Shown here: in pieces, positions 25,201 to 36,513 of the stretch
Numbering within the stretch: the stretch's first letter is position 1
Layout: each line of letters opens with the position of its first letter
The notes under the pieces: generated by a model
The model's database searches: none
The model's input: only the letters and a program-made list of their open reading frames with translations
Told to the model about the DNA's origin: nothing
Source: Vitis vinifera
Lineage: Eukaryota; Streptophyta; Magnoliopsida; Vitales; Vitaceae
Assembly (NCBI RefSeq): GCF_030704535.1
Contig: NC_081809.1
Location: 1,009,501 to 1,073,500, forward strand
Length of the DNA: 64,000 bases
Reading direction: 5' to 3'
Position numbers and translations under genes: made by a program

Positions 25201-26927
25201 CGTGCTCTTACATACAACAATACATGGACCATGGTCCCTCTTCTTCTTAGATATTCAAAATTAAGTATAACTTTGATGGAATTGTCGAGCGTTACAAAGC
25301 CTGACTGGTTGCCAAAGGGTTTACACAACGTGAAGACATCAACTACAAGGAAACTTTTGTCTTAGTTGCCAAACTAATCACTGTGCGTTGCTTCTTGACT
25401 ATTGCCATTGTTTGAAATTTGGGTCTCTATCAAATGGACGTTCAAAATGCTTTTATGCAAGAGAAACTCTCTGAGGAAGTTTACATGCATTCCCCACTTG
25501 GTTTTCATTGTAAAGTGGAGCAAGTTGTATGTAGACTCAATAAATCTTTATATGGCCTCAAGCAAGCCTCTTGAAGTTGGTTTAATAAGTTTTCTTCTGC
25601 AATCTAAGACGTTGGTTTCAAATAATCAAGGGCATACTATTCTTTATTCACTAAGGTTCATGGTGATTCTTTCACTGCCATATTACTATATGTTGACAAC
25701 ATGATTATAATAGGGAGCAATGAAAAGGTGATTAGTGACCTTAAGAAGCATCTAAGCACTTGTTTTCGGATAAAGGATTTTAGACCTTTGAAGTATTTTC
25801 TTGGGGTTGAAGTTGCATGCTCTAAACCTGGAATTTTCATTTGCCAACGAAAATATACTTTGGATATATTAGAAAAAGTCGGTTTACTTGGTGTGAGGCC
25901 TGCCAAATTCCCAATGGAAGAAAATTTGAAGCTAACTCCAACTGATGGTGATCTTCTTAAAGACCCAACTCATTATCGCAGGATAGTTGGAAAATTAATT
26001 TATCTTACCATCATAAGACCATAAATCACATATTTAGTATCCACTTTGAGTCAGTTTATGCAACAACCAAGAAGACCACATCTCAATGCCATACATCACA
26101 TCATTCGATACCTAAAAGATGCACCAAGGAAAGGACTATTCTTCCCGTCACATAACCGATTGAAATTAGTTGGCTATTGTGATGCGGATTAGGCTAGATG
26201 CCTAACTACGCGAAGGTTAGTCATAAGGTACTATATATTTCTTGGCAAAGCACTCGTGTCTCGGAAAATCAAAAAACAAACAACAATGTCTAAATTTTTA
26301 ACAAAGGCCAAATATGGGTCAATGGTAGCAATCACATGCAAACTTACTTAGCTAAGATATTTGCTTCAAGACTTACATGTTTATCACCATGAACTTGCTA
26401 GGTTGTTTTGTGACAATCAAGCAACCATATACATCACAACAAATCTGGTATATCATGAACGTACTAAACACATTAAGCTGGATTGCCATACAATCCGTAA
26501 ACGAATTCAAAACGGTGAAATTGAAACTGTTTATGTGCAAATCGGGAAACAAGTTGTCGACATATTCACAAAATCGTTGGGACAAATAGCTTTCAAATTT
26601 CATCTTAACAAGTTGGGGGTTCTTGACATTCACACTCCAACTTGAGGGGGAGTATTAAGGGAAAACAGATCATTTAGGCATATGGTATAGTCGTGATTTT
26701 GGAATAATCATTTTAGGTATGGTATAATTGTGATTTGGAAAGTATGAATGGCAAGGATTTCGAACTGTGGCAATGTAAATATCAACGAGGTCAACAATTT
26801 CTTAGAATAGTTTTTTTTTTTCTTCTATGTATAAAATCTCTTCGACACTAAAAGTGAAATGTACTGAGAAATATAGAGAGAAATTTTGCATTGTTCTCCT
26901 AATTATTTTATTTCTCCGGTCACCATT
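22250..26927 (+). mobile_element. Degenerate Ty1/Copia LTR retrotransposon
   Basis: Old Copia on the plus strand. The 5' LTR (about 22250-22522) and 3' LTR (about 26653-26927) share a long diverged body including ATGGTATAATTGTGATTTGG and TTTTGCATTGTTC. A purine-rich tract GAGGGGGAG (26644-26652) precedes the 3' LTR. Internal fragments in order: gag (22640-23250), a zinc knuckle near 23278, protease-like WIVDSGATNH near 23505, integrase (CDIWGPHKV near 24070, VRTDNENKF near 24260), reverse transcriptase (25160-26020, with YVDN in place of YVDD) and RNase H (26200-26640). Stops and frameshifts are abundant throughout. The exact LTR ends and target duplication are not clear. Confidence 0.88.
22640..26645 (+). 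pseudogene. Copia gag-pol remnant
   Basis: Interrupted polyprotein of the degenerate Copia. The longest intact pieces are near 24598-25053 (integrase C-terminal and linker), 25701-26024 (reverse transcriptase, GVEVACSKPGIFICQRKY) and 26361-26645 (RNase H, LFCDNQATIYI and HIKLDCHTIRKRI). The catalytic reverse transcriptase box reads YVDNM, so polymerase activity would be lost even without the stops. Confidence 0.82.
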
Positions 26928-27040
26928 TTACAAAAGGAGAGGTAAAATGTGTGGTTTTATGCATTAATTCTTGACTTATGTTTTGAGCCACAAAAGGCTT
27001 TTGGTAAAAATATTTTGAATGGAAATATTGTTAGACATAA

Positions 27041-27410
27041 GGACGTTTAGTAAAACTTAATACTTTAATGGTTTAAGATGACTTTAAGTTAAATTATATT
27101 TAGATTATTGACTTAAAATTATTACTTTAAATATTAAAGTTGTTTGATAAAATTTATTTTAATGATAAGACAAATGAGGTTAAATAACAGTGGAGATCAT
27201 TAAGTAATGAAATAGATTATGGAGGAACTAAGATAAATTGTAGTAAAAAAGTAAAATGAAAATGTGGACTTAATAATAAGTTAATTGTTGTTTTTGACTT
27301 TAAGTCATATTATTAAATTATTTTACTAAGCATATTTAATTTAATGACTTAAATTAAGTTATTAAATCACTTTGAGTTATTAAGTTGGTTTATCAAATGC
27401 ACACGTACTC
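27041..27410. mobile_element. Tourist-like MITE, copy 2
   Basis: Same family as 20164-20550: shared interior AACTTAA...GACTTTAAGTTAAATTATA and ATTAAAGTTGTTTGATAAA. Flanked by TAA at 27038-27040 and 27411-27413. The ends are more diverged than in copy 1. No ORF. Confidence 0.6.
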
Positions 27411-27876
27411 TAAGAATGATTGGGTTTTTCATGATGATTAAGGTCTTATGTGGATTTGCATTTCATTTTTGCTTTAATTTGAAGTTAAAAGGGATAATAT
27501 TGATATTATAAAAATTTTCTTAAACATATAACTTGTAATATTATTACTTCCATATTAAGTTTTTTCTAAGTCATAATTTTTTTAATAAAATTAAATTAAC
27601 AAATATAAAACCTTTTGTTGAGTTTAGAAAGTGACTTTTAGACTATTCTTTAATATTTTGTAAAATAAAAGTTTATTTAAGAACTTAAATATTAAATTTT
27701 TTTATGTTTTAAAATATATTTTAATAATATAAATTTTTATTTATTTTAATCATTATCCATAATTATATAATTATTTTTTAAAAGAGTAGGTGAAAAAAAA
27801 TTAGAAAAATAAGTGGACCAATTTAAAAAAATATTATTTTAAAATACTATTTTTGGTTTTTAAGAACAAAGAATTA

Positions 27877-29219
27877 GGGCCTGTTTGGTTGCTGTTTTTG
27901 AAAACTGTTCTGGAAAACAATTTTTGTGAACAGTTTTTAAGAACAGTTTTTGGTGTTTTTTAAAAAAAAATTGTGTTTGGGAACTGAATTTTGAAAAACA
28001 GTTTTTGTTCTCAAAAACAAAAAAACATGTTTGGTTGAGTTAATAAAAAAAAAAATTTAGAACAAATAAAACAAAAAACATGTTTGAAAGATTTTTTTTT
28101 TCTTTTCTAATTAATAAAATATTTTCTTCAAGTAATTTTATATTATAAATTTATAAATAATTTTTAGATATATAGTTCATTTAAATTAAAAAAATTATTT
28201 ATTTTATTAATTTAAAAATAAAAATATTTTTTATATTTTTTTAAAATAAATCAAACATAATAAAATTATTTTTATTAATATTTTTTTATTTAATCTTTAA
28301 CTTTATTAAAAATTATAGCATATTTTATTAAGTTGAGATAAAATTGTTCTCATGATGTTAATTTTTTTTTATCTCTACTAAATCTAAAATTCAAAATGCC
28401 ACCCACTCACTTCTCTCATCGGGCATCAAGAAGCCCTTTTCTAAGTTGCCCTCCAGCCGAGAGAATCCGTAAAAGGCCCTATTTTCCTCTGCCACTCTCA
28501 ATCCTCACAGGTACTAATCTAATCATGTTATTATTATTATTTTTTTTTTTGCAACCCCCGTTTGATTCCCAAGAAAATCCATCCCCCATTCGATTTCCAG
28601 GAAAATTCATCCTCGTTTGATTTCCGAGAAAATCCAAGCAAAAACCCTGCAACCCCTGTTTGATTCCTAAGAAAATCCATCCCCCATTCGATTTCCGGGA
28701 AAATTCATCCTCGTTTGATTTCCGAGAAAATCCAAGCAAAAACCCTGCAACCCCCGTTTGATTCCCAAGAAAACCCATCCCCCATTCGATTTCCGGGAAA
28801 ATTCATCCTCGTTTGATTTCCGAGAAAATCCAAGCAAAAACCCCAAGGAAAACCAAAAATCCCTGCGTTTTCTGGATCCGTTTTAGGGGTCTCTTTGCTA
28901 TTGTGCGATTGGATTTAAATTTCACGAACCTTGAATCAAAACTGAGAAACAAGAAGAGGCGAGCCACTGTGCTGGAGAAGAGATGAAAACGGGAAGAAAA
29001 AAAAAACACGGGAAACAGATTGTTTTTTTTGGTTTAATTTTGTTCTGTGAACAGTAAAAAAAGGGGGAAAATAAGATTTTGTTGTTCTCTAAACAGTGTC
29101 ATTTTGAGAACACGGGAAACAACAAAAACAAAAATCACTCTCTCAACCAAACGAGTTTTTGGTGTTTTTTGTTTTCAAGAACAGAAAACAGTTCTTGAAA
29201 ACACTAAACAAACAGACCC
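27877..29219. mobile_element. PIF/Harbinger-like non-autonomous element with internal captured sequence
   Basis: A 1343-bp element. The left end reads GGGCCTGTTTGGTTGCTG. The right end, reverse complemented, reads GGGTCTGTTTGTTTAGTG. Both are followed by subterminal AACTGTTCT-type blocks in inverted orientation. TTA is present on both sides (27874-27876 and 29220-29222), the PIF/Harbinger target. The outer parts are AT-rich. The core (about 28395-28990) is markedly GC-richer and contains a 98-bp tandem repeat. No transposase was recognised, so it needs one in trans. Confidence 0.78.
28551..28845. repeat. 98-bp tandem repeat, three copies
   Basis: Copies start at 28551, 28649 and 28747 and are nearly identical. 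Each contains GTTTGATTCC(C/T)AAGAAAA and CCCATTCGATTTCC. It lies inside the PIF/Harbinger-like element. Confidence 0.95.
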
Positions 29220-29222
29220 TTA

Positions 29223-30027
29223 GTTTTTATTTTTTAATTATCAAACATGATTTTTTTCCTAGGAGAAGAAAAAGGTATTTTAAAAGACAATTGCAAAAAC
29301 ATAACCTTAGCCTCTCAATCCAAACGGGACGTAAAAGTATCAAAATGAATGGACGTTTCCATGAGGTCCAAAATGATAAAAATGAACGCACGTTTGCATG
29401 TGAGCCTGTGTATCCTTCGCTACGAGAGACATCTCTCTACCTCTCAGTATTGGACACGGGCTGAGTCGTCCCAATTGGATTGGGCCCAGCGTAATATAGC
29501 TCTCTGGGCCCAATTAAGGACACATAGAAATCTGTTCTTTGTGTTGAGAACGAAGGGATGAGTCGAATTCAGATTGGGCCCCCTGTAACGACAAGACTGT
29601 TCATCTAAATTTCTTGTTACTTCGCTACCACATAAACTTAATCTTGTAACTTCCTTTTGACCATTATAACACATTTTTTATAATGAGATGTTATACTAAA
29701 TCTATATTTAATTTGTAAAAAATAATTAAAAAAATATATTGCATTGATGATATTTTTTAAAACAATAAAGAATATATGACATCCCAATATTTGATATTAA
29801 AAAAAATATATGAAAATATTCTCTTGTTTAATATTATTTGAACATCTTTCCACAATTTAAATTCTAATATATAAATTTTTAATTTTTAATTTTACACAAT
29901 AATTTCATGATTAAATGTTTAAAATTTTACAAATAAAAATATTACATGTGTTATTAAGTAATAATATTAAATTATATTATATAAAAAATATATACGGGGA
30001 TTTTTTATGTATTAAATGATTGTGTAA
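29223..30027. other. Intergenic DNA
   Basis: AT-rich, with TGGGCC/GGGCCC motifs around 29480-29580. No gene recognised. Confidence 0.5.
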
Positions 30028-30834
30028 ATTTGTTATATTATACATTTTTTTTTAAACCGCATCTTGATGAGAGTTGGGTAACATTGCATTTTATATGGAG
30101 CAACACCATACAACGAAACCATAAAGATCAAGAAAAAGCCATGAAAAATAAACAAGAAACAAGTATGAGTGTAATGCGTACCTAGAATGCGACAAACTCA
30201 CGAAGAAACCCTAAAATCGCCTTCAATGGAAGCTAGAACGATGAACAAGGAAAGAAGAAACAAGGGGGAAAGGAGATGAAGTGATTTGGAAGTGGAAACG
30301 ACCGTTTGTAAAGGAGTTTGTGTGATTTCGGAATGAGCTTGAAATATAAATTAGGTATTTTGAATTGGATTTTGGTTAAGAAAAGTCATTTTGAAATTTA
30401 ACTATTGAATTTAAAAATAACCTTATTTTGAATTCGTTAACTGATGGTAAAAAAATGTTCATTTTAAAATCTAACCATTGAATTCGAAAGCTACCTTATT
30501 TCGAAATGACTCACTGTATACAAAAACATTTTAAACACCTCATTTCGAAATGAATAAAAATCATTTCTAAATTGGGCAAATTTCGAATTCACCTTTTGAA
30601 GTTCAAAAATCTCAATTTTAAAGCAAAAATTTCTATTTCGAAAAGCCCACATTTTCAAATTTGCTAACCGTAGCCTATTGATTCCCACTTCTATTTCGAA
30701 ATAGATTTTTTTTTTTTTTGAATTTGTCTTCATTTCGAAATAACCCACTGTGAGTGCTAAAGTTCATATTAAAGCATCAAACTTTCTCATTTCGAATTTG
30801 TCTCATTTGTTATATTATACATTTTTTTTAAACC
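30028..30834. repeat. 746-bp island bounded by ~30-bp direct repeats
   Basis: Copies at 30028-30058 and 30805-30834 read ATTTGTTATATTATACA, then a T run, then AAACC; they differ only by one T in the run. The DNA between (30059-30804) differs from its surroundings. Its left half is purine-rich, and its right half has many short TTTCGAAAT-type palindromic words and two ACCCACTGT/ACTCACTGT blocks. No ORF of note and no terminal inverted repeats. Confidence 0.65.
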
Positions 30835-33800
30835 AAAAGCTTAATTTTAATTAAACTCTTTTGTTTTGAAATATGAGTAATATAAAAAAAGAAAAATCAA
30901 AAATTAAGGAAATGAATATATGTTATGGATCATCCCTTATCTAAAATTTGGTTGAAAAGATGATATAAAAAAATGTTGGATAATTTACCTTATTCCTTCT
31001 TCTATGTCATAATTGGTTTAAAATAGGATAGACTAATGGAAACATGAGGTAGAATATCTCATCTTATCCTATCTTTATGGTTGACTATAAATATAATATA
31101 TTAGATATTATTTCAAGTAGGATCTCGAATATTATATCTAACGGGTAATAAAAATTAGAATAAAAATAATAATTCTAATAATAAATTTTTAGAAAATATT
31201 AGACTATTGAATCCAACTTTTCATCTAATTGTGGTTAAATTTAGATTATTAAATAATGATATAAATAAATGTGATTAAAGTGTAATAATATAAATATACA
31301 TGTGAAACCAATTGATCGACGATACATTTTTCAAATAGAAAATATATTAATTCTCCATGTTCGGATTTTCAAAAAAGAAGTTTCATTGGTATTTAACAAA
31401 CCCTTCCACAATTTTTTTAACAAGTAAATTTATTTTTTCCAATAATATTAAAATTTAAAAATTCAACAATTTTATATATTAGATCTTGATTTAAATATTA
31501 TAATATTTTTATCCTATTTCATTATTAACCAAATATAAATAGAATAATAACACATATCCTATAATATTATATTTGATCACCCAAACATGACTTTACCACT
31601 TAAAAAACCTTCATAATACCATCCTATATAATTTGGAAACCCAAGAAAACATTATTAAAGAAACTCATATTAGGATAAATAATATAGAGAATAAAAATAA
31701 TCTAAGAAGATATCCAAAATCAAACTCATAATAGGTAGGAAAGAAAAAAAATGATCAAATATTAAAAAGATTTGGTATTTCTTGTAAGAATCACAATACT
31801 TTCCTTTATGTACTTTCAAAAAAATAATAGATGAAAATATTTTTATTGCTAAATTATTAAACTCACTATGTCGTGTTTTCTTGGAATATACCATTAGATT
31901 TTATTTAGAAACCGTTTTCTAAAAACAAATTTTGAAAAATAAATTTTTAATATTTTGTACAATAAAACTCTATTTGAAAACTTAAAAATATTCTTAACCT
32001 ATATTTTATCCATAATATTTGATTTTTAATTAGTTTTTATATTTTTATAACTTATTTCTAAAATAATTTTCAAAAAATAAGTGAAATAATTAAAAAATTA
32101 AAAGATATTATCCAAAAACATTTTTTTTTAAGATAAAAAAACTGTTTTTTTTTTTTTTTTTTCAAAAACTGTTTTCCTGTTTTCTTAGGGAACAAAAAAT
32201 TATTTTCAAAACCAGTGGGACAAAACATGGCCTTCCCTTTCGTCATTCACGTGCCAAGGTCAGCTAGCTCACTAATAACAATTTTCTTTAATTAACTACA
32301 AAAGTTGGTAATGAAAGTGGGAATCTGTCGCAGTATTGCGGCTAATAATTGACACCAAGAAAAATAAAATAATAATAATAATAATAAAAAAACAAAAATA
32401 ATTCAAAATTAGTAATCGTGCCCAACAGATGCTGATGCATGCATGTAGACACTGAGCAACAGCCATTGTATATGAATTAATGTTAGGCTGTAGTCCATTC
32501 TTCTAAAAGAGTTTTAGGTCAAGAGCCGGCCACCAAGTCCACCTCCAACACTTGGTTCCCGCCCTGATCCGGCGGCCTAGTTTAAAATAAGAAATATTTA
32601 TGAAGCAAATAAATTAAATATTCATGGTGTGTGGTCGAGTTGATTTGATCATCTACTTATCATATATGGAGATCACACACGAAAAATTCTCAACATGTAT
32701 GTTTTACCATCGCAAATTTTACAATTTTTTTTTTAAATACAAGGTAAATTATTTTTTTTTATATAGAAATTTTTAGTTTTTAAAATAAAAAATAAAATAT
32801 GAACATAAGAAAAAAAAATTATTTTACTTTTATTTTGTCTTTTTTATTATTATTTTTCTTAAGCCTTTTCTTTGGACTTCCTCAATCATTTTAACATTAA
32901 AAAAAAAACTATAATTTACGATTAGCAATAAACCCGTTTGTCTTAAATTTAAAATTCAACATATATCGATTCAATACGAAACCTTATTATATTAAAATAT
33001 TGTGATAAATCTTTATAATAATCCGTTATATAACATACCAAATAAAATTATGACATATATCTAACCATCATAATCAATTTTTTATATTTTAACCATATTA
33101 TTTGTACCATTAATCATAATTTTCTATACTCCACATGTAATTGAGCCGTGGACGACACTAGGCCACAGGCCATAGTTCCAATTTACTTTGCTTAAAGAAG
33201 CAAATAATTTAACATAACATTTTCCGTAAGTTCTCAAGACCTAATAATTCATATAGCCGCTAGAATCAAAAGGCAATCAACACTATGGCTTAGCGTAGAC
33301 GTAAACTACCTTCCATCTCATTAAAAAAAACAAAAGACAAAAAGCAAAACAAAACGACGTCGCTATTAGCTTTTAGATGGCCGTCTAATACGATAAATAT
33401 AATTATAGAATTTATATTCAGAGTGATGGCAACATGTCCCCCCCCTAGTCCTTTAATCGAAGACAAAGGAAAAAGGCGAAGCACAATTTGAACACTAGAC
33501 AACAATGGGAGATAAAGACAACTATGGAATACGTGACGGACCAGACTTTGAATTTCCAAGCTTTCTATATATATATCTTTACGAAAACAATCTGTAAATG
33601 GTGGCGGGGCGACAAGTTGATGTCAGATGTCAATTCGTCTATGTCTATCCTTGTTCTGAATTAATCACATAGTCGGTATTGAATTGATCTGGACTTCTCT
33701 TTATGGGATGCATTTTTTTCCCTCTTCCTTTATTTTTGTCTGCCTGAGTGATAAGTTGACACTGAATAAGAAGTGTGGAGCCTACTTCAAAACTTAAAGG

Positions 33801-35460
33801 CCTGTTTGGTGACCTATTCGAAAATTAGGAGAAAATAAGAGGTGTTTGATACCTGCTTTTAAAAATGGTTTTTTTTTGTTATTAAAAATAAAAAACTATA
33901 ATTCAAATTCAAAAACATATTTAATAATTTTTTGACGGACAACTTTGGCCGTTTGGGGACCTATGAAAACAGTTTTAAAGAAAACAAGGATATGTTTGAA
34001 AGATATTTTTGAGAATAATTTTTTGTTATCCAAAATAAAAAAAAAATTAGAAAAATATATTTGATAATAATTTTTTTTAAATAATATATTTTAATTATTT
34101 TTTATTGTTTTTTTTATTTATCGTTTTTATTTGTTTTTTAAAAATTATTTTTAAAATTAATTATACAAACACGTAAAATAATTAAAAATAAAATATTAGA
34201 CATATAAAATATATATTTTAAAATATTAAAAATATTTTAGATTTTCAAACAAATTTTTATTTAAAAAAATTATTTTCAAAAACTGTTTTTAAAAGCAATT
34301 TTTTCAAAATTGTTTTCTAAAATAGTTGCTAAACAAGCTTTATAATTAAAAATAAAAAAAATTATAATTTAAATTGGAAACCACATTTAACAATTTTTTA
34401 ATAAACAAGAACTTTTTAAGAATTTATTATGAGAATAATTATTTTTAATGATTATTTTTAAAAGTAATTATATAAATATAAGGAATAATTAAAAATAAAA
34501 TAGTGTATGTAAAAGTTAATTTAAAAAAATAAGTTGATATCATTTTAAATAAATAAAAAGTTCACAAACAAACCTTAATTTTAAAAAATAAATTTTAAAG
34601 TAAAAACCTGTTTGAAAATTTAGAATATTTTTAATTCATTTTCAATATTTTCAACACTTTTTTTTAGATATTTTTCATATTTACATAATTATTTTTCCTT
34701 AAAAACAAATAGAAACAATATAATATAATTGAAATATATTATAATGGGTCTGGAATATTTTCTAGACTTCTCTTACGATTTGATTTTTCCTTTATTTTTA
34801 TGTATTTGAGACATGATGAAGTGCTTGTTGCAAAAAGTGTACAATGAAAATTCTATATAGAGTGAAGTCTAGTCAATATAAATATTTGAAATATTTATTT
34901 CTATAAAATTGTTAATTGCATGGTTGGCATGAATTTTTCTATTTTAAGTAAATCATCTTCAAGTTTCCACTACAAAGTGTTTTAATAATTTTTTTTTAAA
35001 CTCTATTATTTAAATTATCTTCTAAAATTTTAAAAACAATTTTCAAAAACATATAAAGAAACAAAGTGTTTTGAAACCGATACTAGTAAAGGAAGCCAAC
35101 CCTTTAAAAGGGAGAAAATATCTTAATATATTTATAAATAAGAAATTAGAGTAATTAAGAGGAATATAATATTAAAGGAATGGCACGAGGAGAGAAATGA
35201 AATACTAAATAAAGAAAGAATATAAATTTTATTTTATTTTATTTTATTGAAAAGGAAGTCACGAATATCCGTGTTTTTTTTTTCTTTTCATATTTATCCA
35301 AACAGTAAAAATAAAAATAAAAATAAGAAAAGAATATACAAATGTCAAAGATTTAGCAAATTTGCCACATTTTTCTTATGAAGTTCTCTTACTTTCTTTA
35401 ATTTCAATTGGAAATAATATTTTATTTGGTAAGTCCACTCACTAAGAAGTTTCCTTGAAA
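30835..35460. other. Intergenic AT-rich DNA with MITE fragments
   Basis: No gene recognised. MITE-like pieces: about 31905-32230 (ends with GTTTTCTAAAAACAAATTTTG-like blocks in inverted order) and about 33800-34340 (left AGGCCTGTTTGGTGACCTA, right reverse complement AGCTTGTTTAGCAACTATT). An internal second start near 33948 in the latter suggests nesting. An (AAT)n tract lies near 32368. Confidence 0.5.
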
Positions 35461-35517
35461 GATTCAAGATTTTAGGGTGTCCACCAAACTATTGGATATC
35501 TGGAAGGCCTTATCCTC

Positions 35518-35523
35518 TATAAA
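35518..35523 (+). promoter_or_regulatory. TATA box of the bZIP gene
   Basis: TATAAA in the context CCTCTATAAAGAGC. It places transcription start near 35550 and gives a leader of about 330 bases that includes both uORFs described below. Confidence 0.65.
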
Positions 35524-35679
35524 GAGCATATTTCAGAACTCTCAAAACTTCCCCACCACTCTTCTGGTTTCACCCAGTTCAATCATCAGTTTCGTTTCTG
35601 TTCTTCCTTTTTTTTGTTTTTGTTTTTTGTTTTCTGTTTCTGCTTTTGGTGTTTTTGATTGGTTTCTAAGCTTCTGATC

Positions 35680-35697
35680 ATGAATCCACGTCTGTAG
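35680..35697 (+). CDS. Minimal upstream ORF (5 codons) in bZIP leader
   Basis: ATG at 35680 followed by a stop at 35695-35697, encoding MNPRL. It lies 9 bases before the sucrose-control uORF. Its effect, if any, would be on ribosome reinitiation; nothing beyond position supports a function. Confidence 0.5.
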   Translation: MNPRL

Positions 35698-35706
35698 GAC
35701 TGTGAT

Positions 35707-35799
35707 ATGAACTACACAATCCTCCTGCGTCGGTTTCTTCTCCTCCAGTCCTTCTCTGTGATGTTTCTTTACTGGTTCTACACGTTTTCAGTATTGTGA
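35707..35799 (+). CDS. Sucrose-control (SC) upstream ORF peptide of S1 bZIP
   Basis: A 30-residue uORF ending in SFSVMFLYWFYTFSVL. This matches the conserved SC-peptide of group-S1 bZIP leaders, in which high sucrose stalls the ribosome on the uORF and lowers translation of the main ORF (known for Arabidopsis bZIP11 and relatives). It starts with MNYTILLRRF and stops 85 bases before the bZIP ATG. It is shorter than the 42-residue Arabidopsis bZIP11 uORF, but the C-terminal aromatic core is intact. Regulation here is inferred from that match. Confidence 0.88.
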   Translation: MNYTILLRRFLLLQSFSVMFLYWFYTFSVL

Positions 35800-35884
35800 T
35801 TTGTTTCGTTTCGTTTCGTTTCGTGCTTCTGTAAATTCTAAACGCGGCGTTTTGATTGATCTGAGATTCTGAAACATTGAGAAA

Positions 35885-36349
35885 ATGTCGTCTGCGCAAT
35901 ACGGAAGCGCAGGGTTGAAAGAGAACTCACCGTGCGGAGCGGTTGATGAGAAGAAGAGGAAGAGGATGATCTCGAACCGAGAGTCCGCGAGGCGGTCGAG
36001 GATGAGGAAGCAGCAGCATTTGGACGATCTGATAAAGCGCAAGAGTGAATTGGAGAATCAAAGGCTTGAGATCAAACGAAGGATCGATATGTTCCAGAAA
36101 CTGTGGGAAGCGACTGTGGGGGAGAACAATGCGTTGGAGGCTCTCAAGGCAGAACTCACCAAAGAATTGGAGTCCGCCAAATCTTGTGTCAGTGATTTCA
36201 AAGCGATCGATAGGTTGGAGACGAATTTCGCTGGAAATCGGATGCTGAAGCCATTGATGGATGTCTCTGGAGCTCGAGAGATTGTTCTACAACCATGGCA
36301 GCTTGGGCGCTCATCACAGCCGATCGCTGCTACCATGTTTCAGTTTTAG
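35885..36349 (+). CDS. Group-S1 bZIP transcription factor
   Basis: Intronless 154-residue nuclear DNA-binding protein. The basic region KKRKRMISNRESARRSRMRK spans about residues 23-42 with the invariant N31-x7-R39. A leucine zipper follows with heptad positions L49, L56, I63, F70, T77, L84. The C-terminal end IAATMFQF resembles the short hydrophobic end of S1 members (usually ending in FxC). S1 bZIPs bind ACGT-type G-box or C-box sites, usually as heterodimers with group C bZIPs, and control sugar- and amino-acid-starvation genes. The upstream SC-uORF supports S1 placement. The zipper interior and C-terminus are more diverged than in bZIP11/44/53, so no one-to-one name is given. Confidence 0.92.
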   Translation: MSSAQYGSAGLKENSPCGAVDEKKRKRMISNRESARRSRMRKQQHLDDLIKRKSELENQRLEIKRRIDMFQKLWEATVGENNALEALKAELTKELESAKSCVSDFKAIDRLETNFAGNRMLKPLMDVSGAREIVLQPWQLGRSSQPIAATMFQF

Positions 36350-36507
36350 TACTGACTTAATTTACCTAATCGGTTTAATTTTTAGATTTCTCTCTTAATC
36401 CGACTGACTTCAGTGAATTGGTTTCAGTGAATTGCAGATATCCTCTGCAATCTGCTTCTTCACTGAATTTTGTCCGTACCCGAGTTATAACTTATAACTG
36501 GTTTTAC

Positions 36508-36513
36508 AATAAA
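36508..36513 (+). terminator. Candidate polyadenylation signal of bZIP gene
   Basis: AATAAA about 160 bases after the stop. Confidence 0.5.

Noticed and set aside
28396-28620. 74-codon ORF in the PIF/Harbinger-like element as a gene
   Set aside because: It runs through the 98-bp tandem repeat and poly(T) and has no recognisable domain. Treated as captured leader DNA instead.
33290-33559. 89-codon minus-strand ORF
   Set aside because: No family resemblance; flanked by AT-rich MITE fragments.
35477-35677. 66-codon ORF upstream of bZIP as a separate gene or uORF
   Set aside because: Its ATG lies upstream of the TATA box at 35518, so it is probably not in the mRNA. The sequence is low-complexity Phe/Ser/Val with no family signature.
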